From CAYUIG01 sp964444685 (GTDB lineage Bacteria > Gemmatimonadota > Gemmatimonadetes > Longimicrobiales > RSA9), in assembly GCA_964444685.1 (NCBI GenBank), contig CAYUIG010000026.1, forward strand, positions 1 to 47,248: a stretch of 47,248 nucleotides of DNA, in the 5' to 3' direction. The notes under the pieces were generated by a model. It searched no databases. It was not told where the DNA came from and saw only the letters and a list, made by a program, of their open reading frames with translations. Shown here in pieces: positions 23,184 to 31,958 of this stretch; positions within the stretch are counted from its first letter, which is position 1, and each line of letters begins with the position of its first letter. The position numbers and the translations under genes were made by a program.

Positions 23184-24278
23184 ATGAGCGCAAGCGGAGC
23201 ACCGGCGCGGGGTTACGCCCCGTCCGGGAAGGACAGCGGGGTGGTTCGCTCGAAGGGGACGGCAAAGCTGCCGATCCTGGAAGGCGAGGCGCTGCCGCTG
23301 GACGCGCGCAAGCCGCCATGGCTCAAGGTGCGTTCGCCCGGCGGGCCGACCCACCTGAAGATCCAGAAGATGATGCGCGGCCAGCGCCTCCACACGGTGT
23401 GCGAGGAGGCGGGCTGCCCGAACATCGGCGAGTGCTGGGAGGCCGGGACCGCCACCTTCCTGATCCTGGGCGACGTGTGCACCCGCGCGTGCAAGTACTG
23501 CGCGATCGCGCACGGCCTCCCGACCGAGCTGGACCTGGACGAGCCGCGCCGCGTGGCGGATTCGGTCGAGGCGATGGAGCTGGAGCACGTCGTGGTCACG
23601 AGTGTGAACCGCGACGAGCTGGCGGATGGCGGCGCGTTCATCTTCGCGGAGACGATCCGCCAGTGCCGCGAGCGGCGGCCGACGATGACGATCGAGGTGC
23701 TGATCCCCGACTTCAAGGGGGACGAGGATGCGCTGCGCACGGTGATCGATGCGCGGCCCGACATCCTGAACCACAACCTCGAGACGGTGGAGCGGCTGCA
23801 CCCGTGGGCGCGGCCGGGCGGGCGCTACTGGCGTAGCATCTCGCTGCTGGGCGCCGCCAAGAACATTGCGCCGTCGATGCTCACCAAGTCCGGGATCATC
23901 CTCGGGCTGGGTGAGGCGCGGGATGAGATCCGCGTCGCGATGGAAGATCTGCGACGCGCCGGTGTCGACATCCTGACGCTCGGACAGTACCTGCGCCCCT
24001 CGGCGCACCACGCGCCGGTGGCGCGGTGGGTGACGCCGGACGAGTTCGCGGAATGGAAGCGGGTAGGCGAGGAGGAGCTGGGCTACCAGCACGTGGAGTC
24101 CGGCCCGCTGGTCCGCTCGAGTTATCACGCGGAGAAGCAGGCTCGCACCGTTCGTGCGGGCGGCGTCGGTGAGATCCGCGAGATCCTCGAGGCGGACGTG
24201 CCTGCGCCCGCGGAAGTCATGGCAGGACCGGCGACGCCGCGGCTGGTCCGGCTGGAGGGGCGGCGCGCGGCGGGTTGA
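23184..24278 (+). CDS. lipA: Lipoyl synthase
   Basis: A radical-SAM enzyme that inserts two sulfurs into protein-bound octanoate. Both iron-sulfur motifs are seen: the auxiliary cluster cysteines C73, C78 and C84 (CEEAGCPNIGEC) and the SAM-cluster motif C99-x3-C103-x2-C106 (CTRACKYC). The conserved C-terminal RSSYHA serine ligand is present. ATG 23184 is preferred since GGAAGGG ends 6 bases upstream; ATG 23178 is possible. The gene lies before pdhABC, whose E2 needs lipoate. No lipB is in the window. Confidence 0.96.
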   Translation: MSASGAPARGYAPSGKDSGVVRSKGTAKLPILEGEALPLDARKPPWLKVRSPGGPTHLKIQKMMRGQRLHTVCEEAGCPNIGECWEAGTATFLILGDVCTRACKYCAIAHGLPTELDLDEPRRVADSVEAMELEHVVVTSVNRDELADGGAFIFAETIRQCRERRPTMTIEVLIPDFKGDEDALRTVIDARPDILNHNLETVERLHPWARPGGRYWRSISLLGAAKNIAPSMLTKSGIILGLGEARDEIRVAMEDLRRAGVDILTLGQYLRPSAHHAPVARWVTPDEFAEWKRVGEEELGYQHVESGPLVRSSYHAEKQARTVRAGGVGEIREILEADVPAPAEVMAGPATPRLVRLEGRRAAG

Positions 24279-24320
24279 TCGAGAGGGGACCCGGCGGAGC
24301 GCGCTGAGGTCGGCGCGCGG

Positions 24321-24346
24321 GCGGGGGCGCCGAGAAACGCCCCCGC
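24321..24346 (+). terminator. Terminator-like hairpin between lipA and pdhA
   Basis: A perfect 9-bp G+C stem GCGGGGGCG / CGCCCCCGC with an 8-base loop, followed by TTCGTTTC. It may partly insulate lipA from pdhA. Confidence 0.6.
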
Positions 24347-24387
24347 TTCGTTTCAGCCGGTTCGTCGTTCGAAGGGAGACGGAGGAG

Positions 24388-25515
24388 ATGGCATCCACGG
24401 CATCGGCAAGCAGGTCGAAGCAGGAGCGGCCGGAGGGCAACGGCCGGCCGGTCGAGAACCGGCTGGAGGGGCTCGATCGGGCGCAGCTGCACGAGCTGCT
24501 TTATCAGATGATTCTCGGCCGCCGCTTCGAGGAGAAGTCGGCCGAAGCATACGCACTCGGAAAGATCGGCGGCTTCTGCCACCTGTATATCGGGCAGGAG
24601 GCCGTCACGGTCGGCTCCTTCGCCGCACTGCGGCCCGACGACTACGTGATCACTGCGTACCGCGAGCACGTGCAGGCGCTGTGCAAGGGGATCGACGCGG
24701 GCGCGGTCATGGCGGAGCTGTACGGCCGCATCGATGGCTGCGCGCAGGGCAAGGGCGGCTCGATGCACCTGTACAGCGTCGAGCACAACTTCCTCGGCGG
24801 CTGGGGCATCGTCGGCGGACAGATCCCGATGGCCACGGGCGTCGGCTTCGCCATCAAGTATCGCGGCGAGGATCGCGTCTGCCTGTGCTTCATGGGTGAG
24901 GCCGCAGTCAACCAGGGTGCGTTCCACGAGTCGTTGAACATGGCGGCGCTCTGGAAGCTGCCCGTGATCTTCATCGTCGAGAACAACCGCTTCGGCATGG
25001 GCACCGCGTGGGAGCGGGCGTCGTCGCTGTACGACATCGCCCAGAAGGCGCACGCGTACGACATGCCGTCGGCGGTGGCGGACGGCATGGATGTGTTCGC
25101 CATGCGCGACCGCGTGCAGGAAGCGGTCGACCGCGCGCGCCGCGGCGACGGCCCCACGCTGATCGAAGCGCGCTGCTACCGCTTCATGGGCCACTCGATG
25201 TCCGACCCTGTGGCCGGTGTGTACCGCACGAAGGAAGAGGTCGAGGAGCAGAAGCAGAAGGACCCGATCCGCGTGTTCATCGACAGGCTGAAGGACGCGG
25301 ACATGCTGACGGACGAGGAGCTGAAGGCGCTCGACGAGGAAGTGCACGCGGAGGTCGATGCCGCGGCCGAGTTCGCTGAAATCTCGCCCGAGCCGCCGCC
25401 CGAGGAGCTCTACACGCACGTGTACTCCGAGATCAATCCGCACGGCCGGCTGTTCGCCGACCGGCTGGACCGGCTCCCGGAAGGTGCGCCGATTCCCGGC
25501 GCGGGGGAGGCGTAG
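24388..25515 (+). CDS. pdhA: Pyruvate dehydrogenase E1 component, alpha subunit
   Basis: Thiamine-diphosphate-dependent E1 alpha that, with PdhB, decarboxylates pyruvate. GFCHLYIGQEAVTVG, HRDH-region equivalent TAYREHVQAL and GKGGSMHLYS are family landmarks. The ThDP/magnesium motif reads CFMGEAAVNQGAFHES...IVENNRFGMGTA, with G-E-A at 170-172 where most E1 alphas have G-D-G; Glu can still bind magnesium. The phosphorylation-loop region is YRFMGHSMSDPVAG. Start ATG 24388 follows GGAGGAG. A charged 25-residue N-terminal tail precedes the fold. pdhB begins 2 bases after the stop. Confidence 0.95.
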   Translation: MASTASASRSKQERPEGNGRPVENRLEGLDRAQLHELLYQMILGRRFEEKSAEAYALGKIGGFCHLYIGQEAVTVGSFAALRPDDYVITAYREHVQALCKGIDAGAVMAELYGRIDGCAQGKGGSMHLYSVEHNFLGGWGIVGGQIPMATGVGFAIKYRGEDRVCLCFMGEAAVNQGAFHESLNMAALWKLPVIFIVENNRFGMGTAWERASSLYDIAQKAHAYDMPSAVADGMDVFAMRDRVQEAVDRARRGDGPTLIEARCYRFMGHSMSDPVAGVYRTKEEVEEQKQKDPIRVFIDRLKDADMLTDEELKALDEEVHAEVDAAAEFAEISPEPPPEELYTHVYSEINPHGRLFADRLDRLPEGAPIPGAGEA

Positions 25516-25517
25516 CC

Positions 25518-26498
25518 ATGGCGACGATCACGTACCGCGAGGCGCTGAACCAGGCGCTGGCGGAGGAGATGGAGCGCGATCCCGACGTCTTCCTCATGGG
25601 TGAGGAGGTCGGGCTCTACAACGGCGCGTACAAGGTCTCGAAGGGACTGCTCGATCGCTTCGGCGAGCAGCGGGTCGTGGACACACCGATCACCGAACTG
25701 GGCTTTGCCGGTCTCGGTGTCGGCGCCGCGATGGTCGGGCTGCGACCCATCATCGAATTCATGACATTCAATTTCTCGATTCTCGCGCTCGACCAGGTCT
25801 TCAACAGCGCCGCGAAGGTGCACTACATGACGGGCGGCCAGTTCAACTGTCCGATCGTCTTCCGCGGACCGACCGGCGCGGCGCTGCAGCTCTCGGCGCA
25901 GCACTCGCAGGCGCTCGAGGCCACGTACGCGCACTTTCCCGGCATCAAGGTCTGCACGCCCGCCACGCCCGCCGACGCGAAGGGTCTGCTCAAGGCGGCA
26001 ATCCGCGACAACGACCCGGTCGTCGTGATGGAGGGCGAGCTGCTCTACAACATGAAGGGCGACGTCCCCGACGGTGACCACGTCGTTCCGCTCGGCCTCG
26101 CGGAAGTGAAGCGCGAAGGCGAGGACGTGAGCATCATCACGCACGGCAAGATGGTGCACGTCGCGCTGCAGGCGGCGGCGGCTCTGGAGAAGGATGGCGT
26201 GAGCGCCGAGGTGCTCGACCTGCGTTCCATTCGTCCGCTCGACGTCGACGCGATCCTCGAGAGCGTAAAGAAGACGAATCGCGTGGTTTACCTCGAAGAA
26301 GGTTGGCCGTTCGTCGGCATCGGCGCGCAGGTTGTCGACACGATCCAGCAGGAGGTGTTCGACTACCTGGACGCGCCGATCGGCCGCGTCGCGCAGGCGG
26401 ACGTGCCGATGCCGTACGCGAAGAATCTCGAGAAGCTGGCGAAGCCATCCGCGGAGCGTGTGGTGGCCGCCTGCAACAGGGTGCTCTACAGAGACTGA
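25518..26498 (+). CDS. pdhB: Pyruvate dehydrogenase E1 component, beta subunit
   Basis: The 326-residue partner of PdhA. The N-terminal ITYREALNQALAEEMERDP, the conserved LMGEEVGLYNGAYKVSKGL, DTPITELGFAGLGVGAAM and the FRGPTGAALQLSAQHSQ loop are textbook E1 beta features, ending with the transketolase C-terminal domain (VLDLRSIRPLDVDAIL). It starts two bases after pdhA and is surely co-transcribed. A 102-base gap with an inverted heptad repeat separates it from pdhC. Confidence 0.96.
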   Translation: MATITYREALNQALAEEMERDPDVFLMGEEVGLYNGAYKVSKGLLDRFGEQRVVDTPITELGFAGLGVGAAMVGLRPIIEFMTFNFSILALDQVFNSAAKVHYMTGGQFNCPIVFRGPTGAALQLSAQHSQALEATYAHFPGIKVCTPATPADAKGLLKAAIRDNDPVVVMEGELLYNMKGDVPDGDHVVPLGLAEVKREGEDVSIITHGKMVHVALQAAAALEKDGVSAEVLDLRSIRPLDVDAILESVKKTNRVVYLEEGWPFVGIGAQVVDTIQQEVFDYLDAPIGRVAQADVPMPYAKNLEKLAKPSAERVVAACNRVLYRD

Positions 26499-26503
26499 GT
26501 CAA

Positions 26504-26583
26504 TCTGGAGTCTGGAATCTGGAGTCTGGTTTGAACCCGGACCGCAGTAAACCAGAATCCAGACCCCAGACCCAGACTCCAGA
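26504..26583. repeat. Inverted array of TCTGGAG-type heptads between pdhB and pdhC
   Basis: The left arm 26504-26532 carries TCTGGAGTCTGGAATCTGGA units. The right arm 26549-26583 carries the complementary CCAGAATCCAGACC units with one extra unit. They could form an imperfect hairpin of about 28 bp around a 16-base loop in the pdh mRNA. The same 7-base word recurs at 37745-37781 and 41127-41230. Confidence 0.8.
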
Positions 26584-26600
26584 AACGGGTTTTCCCAGGC

Positions 26601-27905
26601 ATGGCAACCAAAGTCCACATGGAAGCGCTGTCCCCGACGATGGAAGAGGGACAGCTCGTGAAGTGGCTGAAGAGCGAGGGCGACGCCGTGAAGGAAGGCG
26701 ACGTGCTCGCGGAGATCGAGACCGACAAGGCCACGATGGAGCTCGTCGCGCGCGGCTCCGGCGTGCTGCGGAAGGTGCTGCTCGCCGAAGGGCAGACGGC
26801 GCCGGTCGGTCAGATGATCGCGGTCATCGCAGCCGAGGATGAAGACATCTCATCGCTCGGCGGCGGCGCTGCGCCTGCCGAGGCCGCGCCTGCTGCGGCA
26901 GCCGAGAAGCCCGCGAAGGCCGAAGAGAGGAAGGAGGAGCCTGCGCCCGCGCCTGCGCCTGCTGCGCCCGCAGCTGCGGCGTCGGAGCCTGCGGCTGCGC
27001 GTGCGCCTGCGGGCGAGGACGGAGGTCGGGTGAAGGCGTCGCCACTGGCGCGCAGGCTGGCGTCGGAAGCGGGTGTCGCGCTCGAGGACGTGCGCGGCTC
27101 GGGCCCGGGCGGACGGATCACCAAGGCCGACATCGAGGCCGCGAGTGCGCGCGGTGCCGCGCCTGCGAAGGCGGCCGCTGCGCCGCGTCCGCGCTACACG
27201 CCGGCGGTGGAGGGCCCCGAGGTCGAGGAGATTCCGCACACGCAGATGCGCAAGACGATCGCGCGCAGGCTGGCGGAGTCGATCGGTCCGGTGCCCACGT
27301 TCTACCTCACGATCGATGTCGACGCCACACGTCTCACGGATGCGCGCCAGCGCGTGAACGCGCGCCTCGAGAAGGAGGGCGTGAAGGCGTCGGTGAACGA
27401 CTTCATCCTGAAGGCCGTGGCCATGGCGCTCGCGCGTCACCCGGAGGTGAACGCGTCCTGGGGCGACGACGCCATCCGCCGCTACCGGCGCGTGCACGTC
27501 GGCGTGGCCGTCGCGGTGGATGAAGGACTGATCACGCCGGTGATCCGCGATGCGGACCGCAAGGGCATTGCGGACATATCGGTCGAGATGCGTGAGCTCG
27601 CGGAGCGCGCGCGTGCGAAGCGGCTGAAGCCCGAGGAGTACACGGGCGCGACGTTCTCCGTGTCGAACCTCGGCATGTTCGGCATCCACGAGTTCACCGC
27701 CATCATCAACCCACCCGAGGCCGGCATCCTCGCGGTCGGCGCGGCGGAAGAGCGGCCGGTGATCGAGAACGGCGAGATCGTGGTGCGGTCGCGGATGAAG
27801 ATGACGATGAGCTGCGATCATCGCTTGATCGATGGCGCCACGGGTGCGCGGTTCCTCCAGACGCTGCGCGACATGCTGGAGGAACCGATGATGATGCTGA
27901 GCTGA
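26601..27905 (+). CDS. pdhC: Dihydrolipoamide acetyltransferase, E2 of pyruvate dehydrogenase
   Basis: The 434-residue E2 core. It has one lipoyl domain (residues 1-80, lipoyl-lysine in ETDKATMEL), an Ala/Pro-rich hinge, a peripheral subunit-binding domain (about 145-180, KASPLARRLASEAGV) and the catalytic domain with the CDHRLIDGATGARFL motif (HxxxDG). The N-terminal word LSPTMEEG is typical. Lipoylation by LipA (encoded upstream) and reoxidation by Lpd (31959) complete the complex. Confidence 0.96.
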   Translation: MATKVHMEALSPTMEEGQLVKWLKSEGDAVKEGDVLAEIETDKATMELVARGSGVLRKVLLAEGQTAPVGQMIAVIAAEDEDISSLGGGAAPAEAAPAAAAEKPAKAEERKEEPAPAPAPAAPAAAASEPAAARAPAGEDGGRVKASPLARRLASEAGVALEDVRGSGPGGRITKADIEAASARGAAPAKAAAAPRPRYTPAVEGPEVEEIPHTQMRKTIARRLAESIGPVPTFYLTIDVDATRLTDARQRVNARLEKEGVKASVNDFILKAVAMALARHPEVNASWGDDAIRRYRRVHVGVAVAVDEGLITPVIRDADRKGIADISVEMRELAERARAKRLKPEEYTGATFSVSNLGMFGIHEFTAIINPPEAGILAVGAAEERPVIENGEIVVRSRMKMTMSCDHRLIDGATGARFLQTLRDMLEEPMMMLS

Positions 27906-28000
27906 GCACGCGGATTCCTTCGGACAGCGGCGGCCGGGATCCGCTCCGGCCGCCGAATCTGCGCGAGCGGTTCGGCGCGCTTCGTAATCTCCCGCCCTTC

Positions 28001-29782
28001 TTGAAGCTCGTCTGGCAGACGAGCCGGCTGCTGACCATTGCTACGCTCGCACTCCGTCTGGTGCGGGCGTTCCTGCCTGTCGTCACGCTGTTCGTCGGCA
28101 AGCTGATCATCGACGAAGTCGTCGCGCTCGTGCAGCTGGAGAGCGCGCCGGGGACGCTCGAAGCGTGGCTCGACAGCGGACTCCTGGACCGGCTGGTCGT
28201 GCTCGTTCTGCTGGAGCTCGGGCTCGCGATCTTCTCGGACGTGCTCGGTCGCACCGTGTCGCTCGTCGATTCACTGCTGGGCGAGAAGTTCGTGAACGTG
28301 TCGAGCGTGCGGCTGATGGAGCACGCGGCGACACTCGATCTCGAGGACTTCGAGGACAGCGAGCTGCAGGACCGGCTCGAGCGCGCGCGACGGCAGACGA
28401 TGGGACGGTCCGCGCTCATGTCGCAGCTCTTCGGGCAGGCGCAGGACGTCCTCACGATCTTCACCTTCGGCGCCGGCCTCGTCGTGTACGCGCCGTGGCT
28501 GATCGCGCTGCTGTTCGTCGCACTCATCCCGGCGTTCATCGGCGAGTTCCACTTCAATGCCGCGAGCTATGCGCTGAACCGGCGACGCACGCCGGAGCGC
28601 CGCGAGCTCGACTACATCCGCCAGACGGGTGCGAGCGTCGAGACGGCGAAGGAAGTGAAGATCTTCGGGCTGAACGCCTTCCTAATCGATCGGTACCGTC
28701 GCATTGCCGAAGACTTCTATCGTGCGAACCGCCGGCTCGCGTTGCAGCGCGCAGGCTGGGGCAGCGTGCTCGCCGCTGTCGGGACGGTGGCCTACTACGC
28801 GGCCTATGCGTACATCATCGGCCGCACGCTGACGGGCCAGTTCTCGATCGGCGACCTCACGTTCCTCGCCGGTTCGTTCCGCCGGCTGCGTGGACTGCTG
28901 GAGGGACTGCTGATCGGCTTCTCACAGATGGCCGGTCAGGCGCTCTACCTCGACGACCTGTTTTCGTTCTTCGAGATCGAGCCGGAGATCCGTTCGCCTT
29001 CTCATCCCGTTCCGTTCCCGCGGCCGGTGCGTGACGGCTGGGTGTTCGAGCAGGTGGGGTTCCGGTATCCGGGCGCCGACCGCTGGGCGGTGCGACATCT
29101 CGAGTTCACGCTCCGTGCGCACGAGACGCTCGCGCTCGTAGGAGAGAATGGTGCGGGCAAGACGACTTTGGTGAAGCTGCTGGCGCGGCTGTACGACCCC
29201 GATGAGGGGCGCATTCTCCTCGACGGCGTGGACCTGCGCGAGTACGACCTGGACGACCTGCGCGCGAACGTCGGCGTCATCTTCCAGGACTTCGTGCGCT
29301 ACCACCTGACCGCGGCGGAGAACATCGCGGTGGGCCAGATCGATGCACGCGAGGATCGGACACGCATCGAGGCCGCGGCGCGCGCGTCGCTGGCGGATGG
29401 TGTCATCGCGCTGCTGCCGGAGGGCTACGACCAGATCATCGGCAAGCGCTTCCGCACGGGTGTGGATCTGTCCGGAGGCGAGTGGCAGAAGATCGCAATC
29501 GCGCGTGCCTACATGCGCGACGCGCAGCTCCTCATCCTCGATGAGCCCACCGCCGCACTCGATGCGCGTGCAGAGTACGAAGTATTCCGGCGGTTCCGCG
29601 AGCTGTCGCGCGGTCGCACGACCGTACTGATCTCGCACCGCTTCTCGAGTGTGCGCATGGCAGACCGGATTCTCGTGATGGGCGACGGTCACATCGAGGC
29701 AAGCGGCACGCACGAAGAGCTGCTGGCGCAGCGCGGCCGCTACGCCGAACTGTTCGAGCTGCAGGCCGCGGGTTACCGCTGA
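28001..29782 (+). CDS. ABC exporter half-transporter (fused membrane and ATPase domains)
   Basis: A type IV (MsbA/MDR-like) half-transporter. The membrane domain fills about 1-320 with IKIFGLN-type coupling segment VKIFGLNAF. The ATPase has Walker A GENGAGKTTLVKLL, Q-loop FQDFVRYHLTAAENI, signature LSGGEWQKIAIARAYM, Walker B LLILDEPTAALD and the switch histidine in VLISHRFSS. The first canonical start is TTG 28001, but codons before it read LRERFGALRNLPPF, which resembles the usual N-terminus of such proteins. A non-canonical start (CTG 27959 or 27902) is therefore possible. Substrate unknown. The 3' end overlaps the convergent membrane gene by 10 bases. Confidence 0.9.
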   Translation: MKLVWQTSRLLTIATLALRLVRAFLPVVTLFVGKLIIDEVVALVQLESAPGTLEAWLDSGLLDRLVVLVLLELGLAIFSDVLGRTVSLVDSLLGEKFVNVSSVRLMEHAATLDLEDFEDSELQDRLERARRQTMGRSALMSQLFGQAQDVLTIFTFGAGLVVYAPWLIALLFVALIPAFIGEFHFNAASYALNRRRTPERRELDYIRQTGASVETAKEVKIFGLNAFLIDRYRRIAEDFYRANRRLALQRAGWGSVLAAVGTVAYYAAYAYIIGRTLTGQFSIGDLTFLAGSFRRLRGLLEGLLIGFSQMAGQALYLDDLFSFFEIEPEIRSPSHPVPFPRPVRDGWVFEQVGFRYPGADRWAVRHLEFTLRAHETLALVGENGAGKTTLVKLLARLYDPDEGRILLDGVDLREYDLDDLRANVGVIFQDFVRYHLTAAENIAVGQIDAREDRTRIEAAARASLADGVIALLPEGYDQIIGKRFRTGVDLSGGEWQKIAIARAYMRDAQLLILDEPTAALDARAEYEVFRRFRELSRGRTTVLISHRFSSVRMADRILVMGDGHIEASGTHEELLAQRGRYAELFELQAAGYR

Positions 29783-30198
29783 GGCTGCGCGCCGTGGCGC
29801 AGCAGGCCGAACCCGAGCGTCACGAGTCCCACGACGAGAGCGGCAGCGCCGACATAGGCGAGGTTGATGATGGCGCTGGGTTCGGTGGCGTCGGGCGAGA
29901 TCATCGACAGGAAGTAGGCGATCGGCAGGAAGATCGCGGCGGATGGAATGGACCAGCGCACGAGGTTCTTCGCGCCGTCGCCGAGTCGCGCTTCGTCCAC
30001 GTAGCGCAGCGCGACGAGTGACAGGATGAGCAGCACGCCGGCATTTGCGTGGCCCGCACGCCAGAGATCCTGACGCAGCGGGTTCTCCATGTAGGACGGT
30101 TCGCCGATCAGCATCCCGAGCAGCGTCACACCGCCCCAGATCACGGACGGAAACACCACCAGGATGATGCCTGCCACACGGCGGGAAGCGCGCGTCAC
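29773..30198 (-). CDS. Hypothetical four-helix membrane protein
   Basis: A 141-residue protein with about four membrane segments (GIILVVFPSVIWGGVTLLGM, ANAGVLLILSLVAL, WSIPSAAIFLPIAYFL, AALVVGLVTLGFGLL). I know no function for it. The start is GTG 30198, overlapping the stop of the lipoprotein gene upstream (GTGA), so the two are coupled. Its end overlaps the ABC transporter gene tail-to-tail. Confidence 0.7.
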   Translation of the reverse strand: MTRASRRVAGIILVVFPSVIWGGVTLLGMLIGEPSYMENPLRQDLWRAGHANAGVLLILSLVALRYVDEARLGDGAKNLVRWSIPSAAIFLPIAYFLSMISPDATEPSAIINLAYVGAAALVVGLVTLGFGLLRHGAQPQR

Positions 30199-30572
30199 GG
30201 CCGTATCGTGACCACGGCCTGACGGCAGGTGGGCGGGCAGTCGGGCCCGTTCGGCTGGTTATCGCGCCATTCCGGACTCACGGTCACGCTCCGCAGCGTG
30301 TCCGTGCCCGCCACCACGCGCACCGTCACCGTCTCCGGCTCGAAGTTGCCGAAGAACGCGCCCCGGTCGCACGGCTCGTTCGCCGTGCAGTCCCGAACGC
30401 GGTCCTGTTCGCCGGGTGCATTGAGGACGAGCTGGTAGTCCCCTGCGGGAGGGTCCTCCACCACGACGGAAAGGCCATTCTCGCAGCCGATCATCGTGCA
30501 CATGACCTGGGGTTCCGACGAGCGCGTGCATGCCAGCGCCGCGACGACCAGGCCGAGCGTCAGGATTCGCAT
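30195..30572 (-). CDS. Hypothetical small lipoprotein
   Basis: A 125-residue protein with a lipoprotein signal (MRILTLGLVVAALACTRSSE, lipobox cysteine at 15) and a small beta-rich mature domain containing several cysteines (CTMIGCENG, DCTANEPCDRG, DCPPTCRQ), likely disulfide-bonded. The segment GLSVVVEDPPAGDYQLVL suggests an Ig/FN3-like sandwich. The frame is open far upstream, but 30572 is the natural start because of the signal. It is translationally coupled to the following membrane protein. Confidence 0.7.
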   Translation of the reverse strand: MRILTLGLVVAALACTRSSEPQVMCTMIGCENGLSVVVEDPPAGDYQLVLNAPGEQDRVRDCTANEPCDRGAFFGNFEPETVTVRVVAGTDTLRSVTVSPEWRDNQPNGPDCPPTCRQAVVTIRP

Positions 30573-31159
30573 GGGCCGCGGGTGGATGCAGGTTCTGCGC
30601 CGGGGTGCGTTCATGTGCGCCTTAGCGGGGCCGGATGCGCAGACGCCGTTGAACGGTCGTGGTCGGGATATCCTCGGCGAATCGGTGCCGTCGGCGGCGG
30701 TTGTCGGCCTGTTGGTCGATGGTCCTCGGTGATGATCGCGCCTTCCCGCGCGCAACCGCACCATTGATGTGTCCTCGCGGATCCAACTTCCAGCCGTGGG
30801 ATAGCCGGCTGGGACGCAGGGAAGTTGTGCCGTCGGGGAGCGTCCAACTTCCAATCGACTTCGGTGTCGACGCGGAGCGTTGGAAGTTGGGCCGTGCAGG
30901 GAGGCAGAACTTCCACGCGTCGCAGCAAAGCATGCCAGCATCGGAAGTTCGACCGTTGGGGACGCGACCGCGACTGATCGACGTAGCAACTTCACAACGC
31001 GAACAGTGGCGTGGTCCATCAATGTCGCGAAGCGTGTTGGTGGAATCGCGATCGCGATCCCGTCCGGCTCGAACACCGTCCACGTCGCCGACTCCTCGCC
31101 CGGCGCGCGGTAGTATCGAGGTGCTCGCGCGCGGTGTCGCTCGGCTCGCGCCGCGGGAG
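30573..31159. other. Gene-free stretch carrying a degenerate tandem repeat
   Basis: About 590 bases between two minus-strand lipoprotein genes, with no convincing gene. Part of it (30783-30995) holds the repeat described separately. The remainder shows nothing recognisable beyond the promoter area expected for the small lipoprotein. Confidence 0.6.
30783..30995. repeat. Degenerate ~62-bp tandem repeat with CAACTTCC / GGAAGTTG inverted arms
   Basis: CAACTTCC-like words centre near 30787, 30849, 30911 and (decayed) 30990. GGAAGTTG-like words centre near 30823, 30885 and 30946. Each series has a period of about 62 bases. Every unit is therefore a potential hairpin with 8-10-bp arms and a loop of about 27 bases, followed by a shared GCCGTNGGGGA-type tail. 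The middle unit has perfect 10-bp arms (CCAACTTCCA / TGGAAGTTGG) and an inner TCGAC/GTCGA stem. Confidence 0.75.
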
Positions 31160-31849
31160 CTACCGGATGAAGGCCTGACTCACGAAGCCGAGCGGCATGA
31201 TGCGCGATGCCCCGAGGATCCGGCCGGTGGTGGCATAGTCGAAATACGACAGCTCCAGGACCTCGCCTTTCTCCCGCGCGAACCACGCGATCGGGTTGGC
31301 GGCGAGCACGGCTGTGAAGTCAACGGCGCGCGGGTCGCCGAGGTCGGCTTCGAGCTCGAAAGACGCGCGGAAGTAGGCGCGGTAGGTAAGCGCGGACGCA
31401 GAGGGATACCGGAACGTGCCGGTGACGAGCGCGGCCGCGTCATCCGGCCAGTCCGGCCGCGCGGCGCGCACCGCGGCGACCACGGCCGGGTCCAGCTCCT
31501 GGAGCTGGCGGACCTCGTAGCGCACGCGCTCCAACCCGGCAGCATCGACGACCTCGAACTCGACCAGGCCATGAGGCTCGAACGACAGAGGCAGTGCGAC
31601 GATGCCGAGATCGGGGACCGAACAGCCGTCGCACGGTTCGAGCGCGATCGAGCCGATGAGCAGGAGGATCGAGTCCACGCGCAGCACGCCGTTTCCGCCC
31701 GCGAGGCGTATCGGCTGACCTTCGGTGATGCCGGTCCCGGCGGACGCCAGCGCAATCGTGACGCGCGCGCTCTCCGCGGCGGGCTGGGTCGGAGCGTCGG
31801 CGCAGGCGAGGGTGAGGAGCGCGGCGAGGGCAGCGCTGGGGCGTCGCAT
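31160..31849 (-). CDS. Hypothetical lipoprotein
   Basis: A 229-residue protein with signal MRRPSAALAALLTLACADAP (lipobox cysteine at 16). The mature chain looks all-beta and resembles DUF4382-like or fimbrial-type surface domains in phrases such as LRVDSILLLIGSIALEPC, but I cannot name the family with confidence. A CDGC pair lies near residue 75. It is divergent from lpd with about 109 bases between. Confidence 0.7.
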   Translation of the reverse strand: MRRPSAALAALLTLACADAPTQPAAESARVTIALASAGTGITEGQPIRLAGGNGVLRVDSILLLIGSIALEPCDGCSVPDLGIVALPLSFEPHGLVEFEVVDAAGLERVRYEVRQLQELDPAVVAAVRAARPDWPDDAAALVTGTFRYPSASALTYRAYFRASFELEADLGDPRAVDFTAVLAANPIAWFAREKGEVLELSYFDYATTGRILGASRIMPLGFVSQAFIR

Positions 31850-31958
31850 GGTATGGATGCGTAGCGGAAGCCTGGAGGGCGGGCAAGGCGCGCGGTTGTC
31901 GGGGCCCAGCGGCGCGGGTAAGTTGCCGCGATCGGCCGCGACAACGGTGAGGTGACAG

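Noticed and set aside
30844..30892. Integron attC-like site (GTCCAAC ... GTTGGGC)
   Set aside because: The outer 7-mers of one repeat unit fit RYYYAAC/GTTRRRY, but other units do not. There is no unpaired central spacer, no integrase and no gene cassettes are present.
30783..30995. CRISPR array
   Set aside because: The repeats are short, degenerate and alternate in orientation; spacers are not unique inserts and no cas genes are present. The heptad arrays at 37745 and 41127 have no spacers at all.
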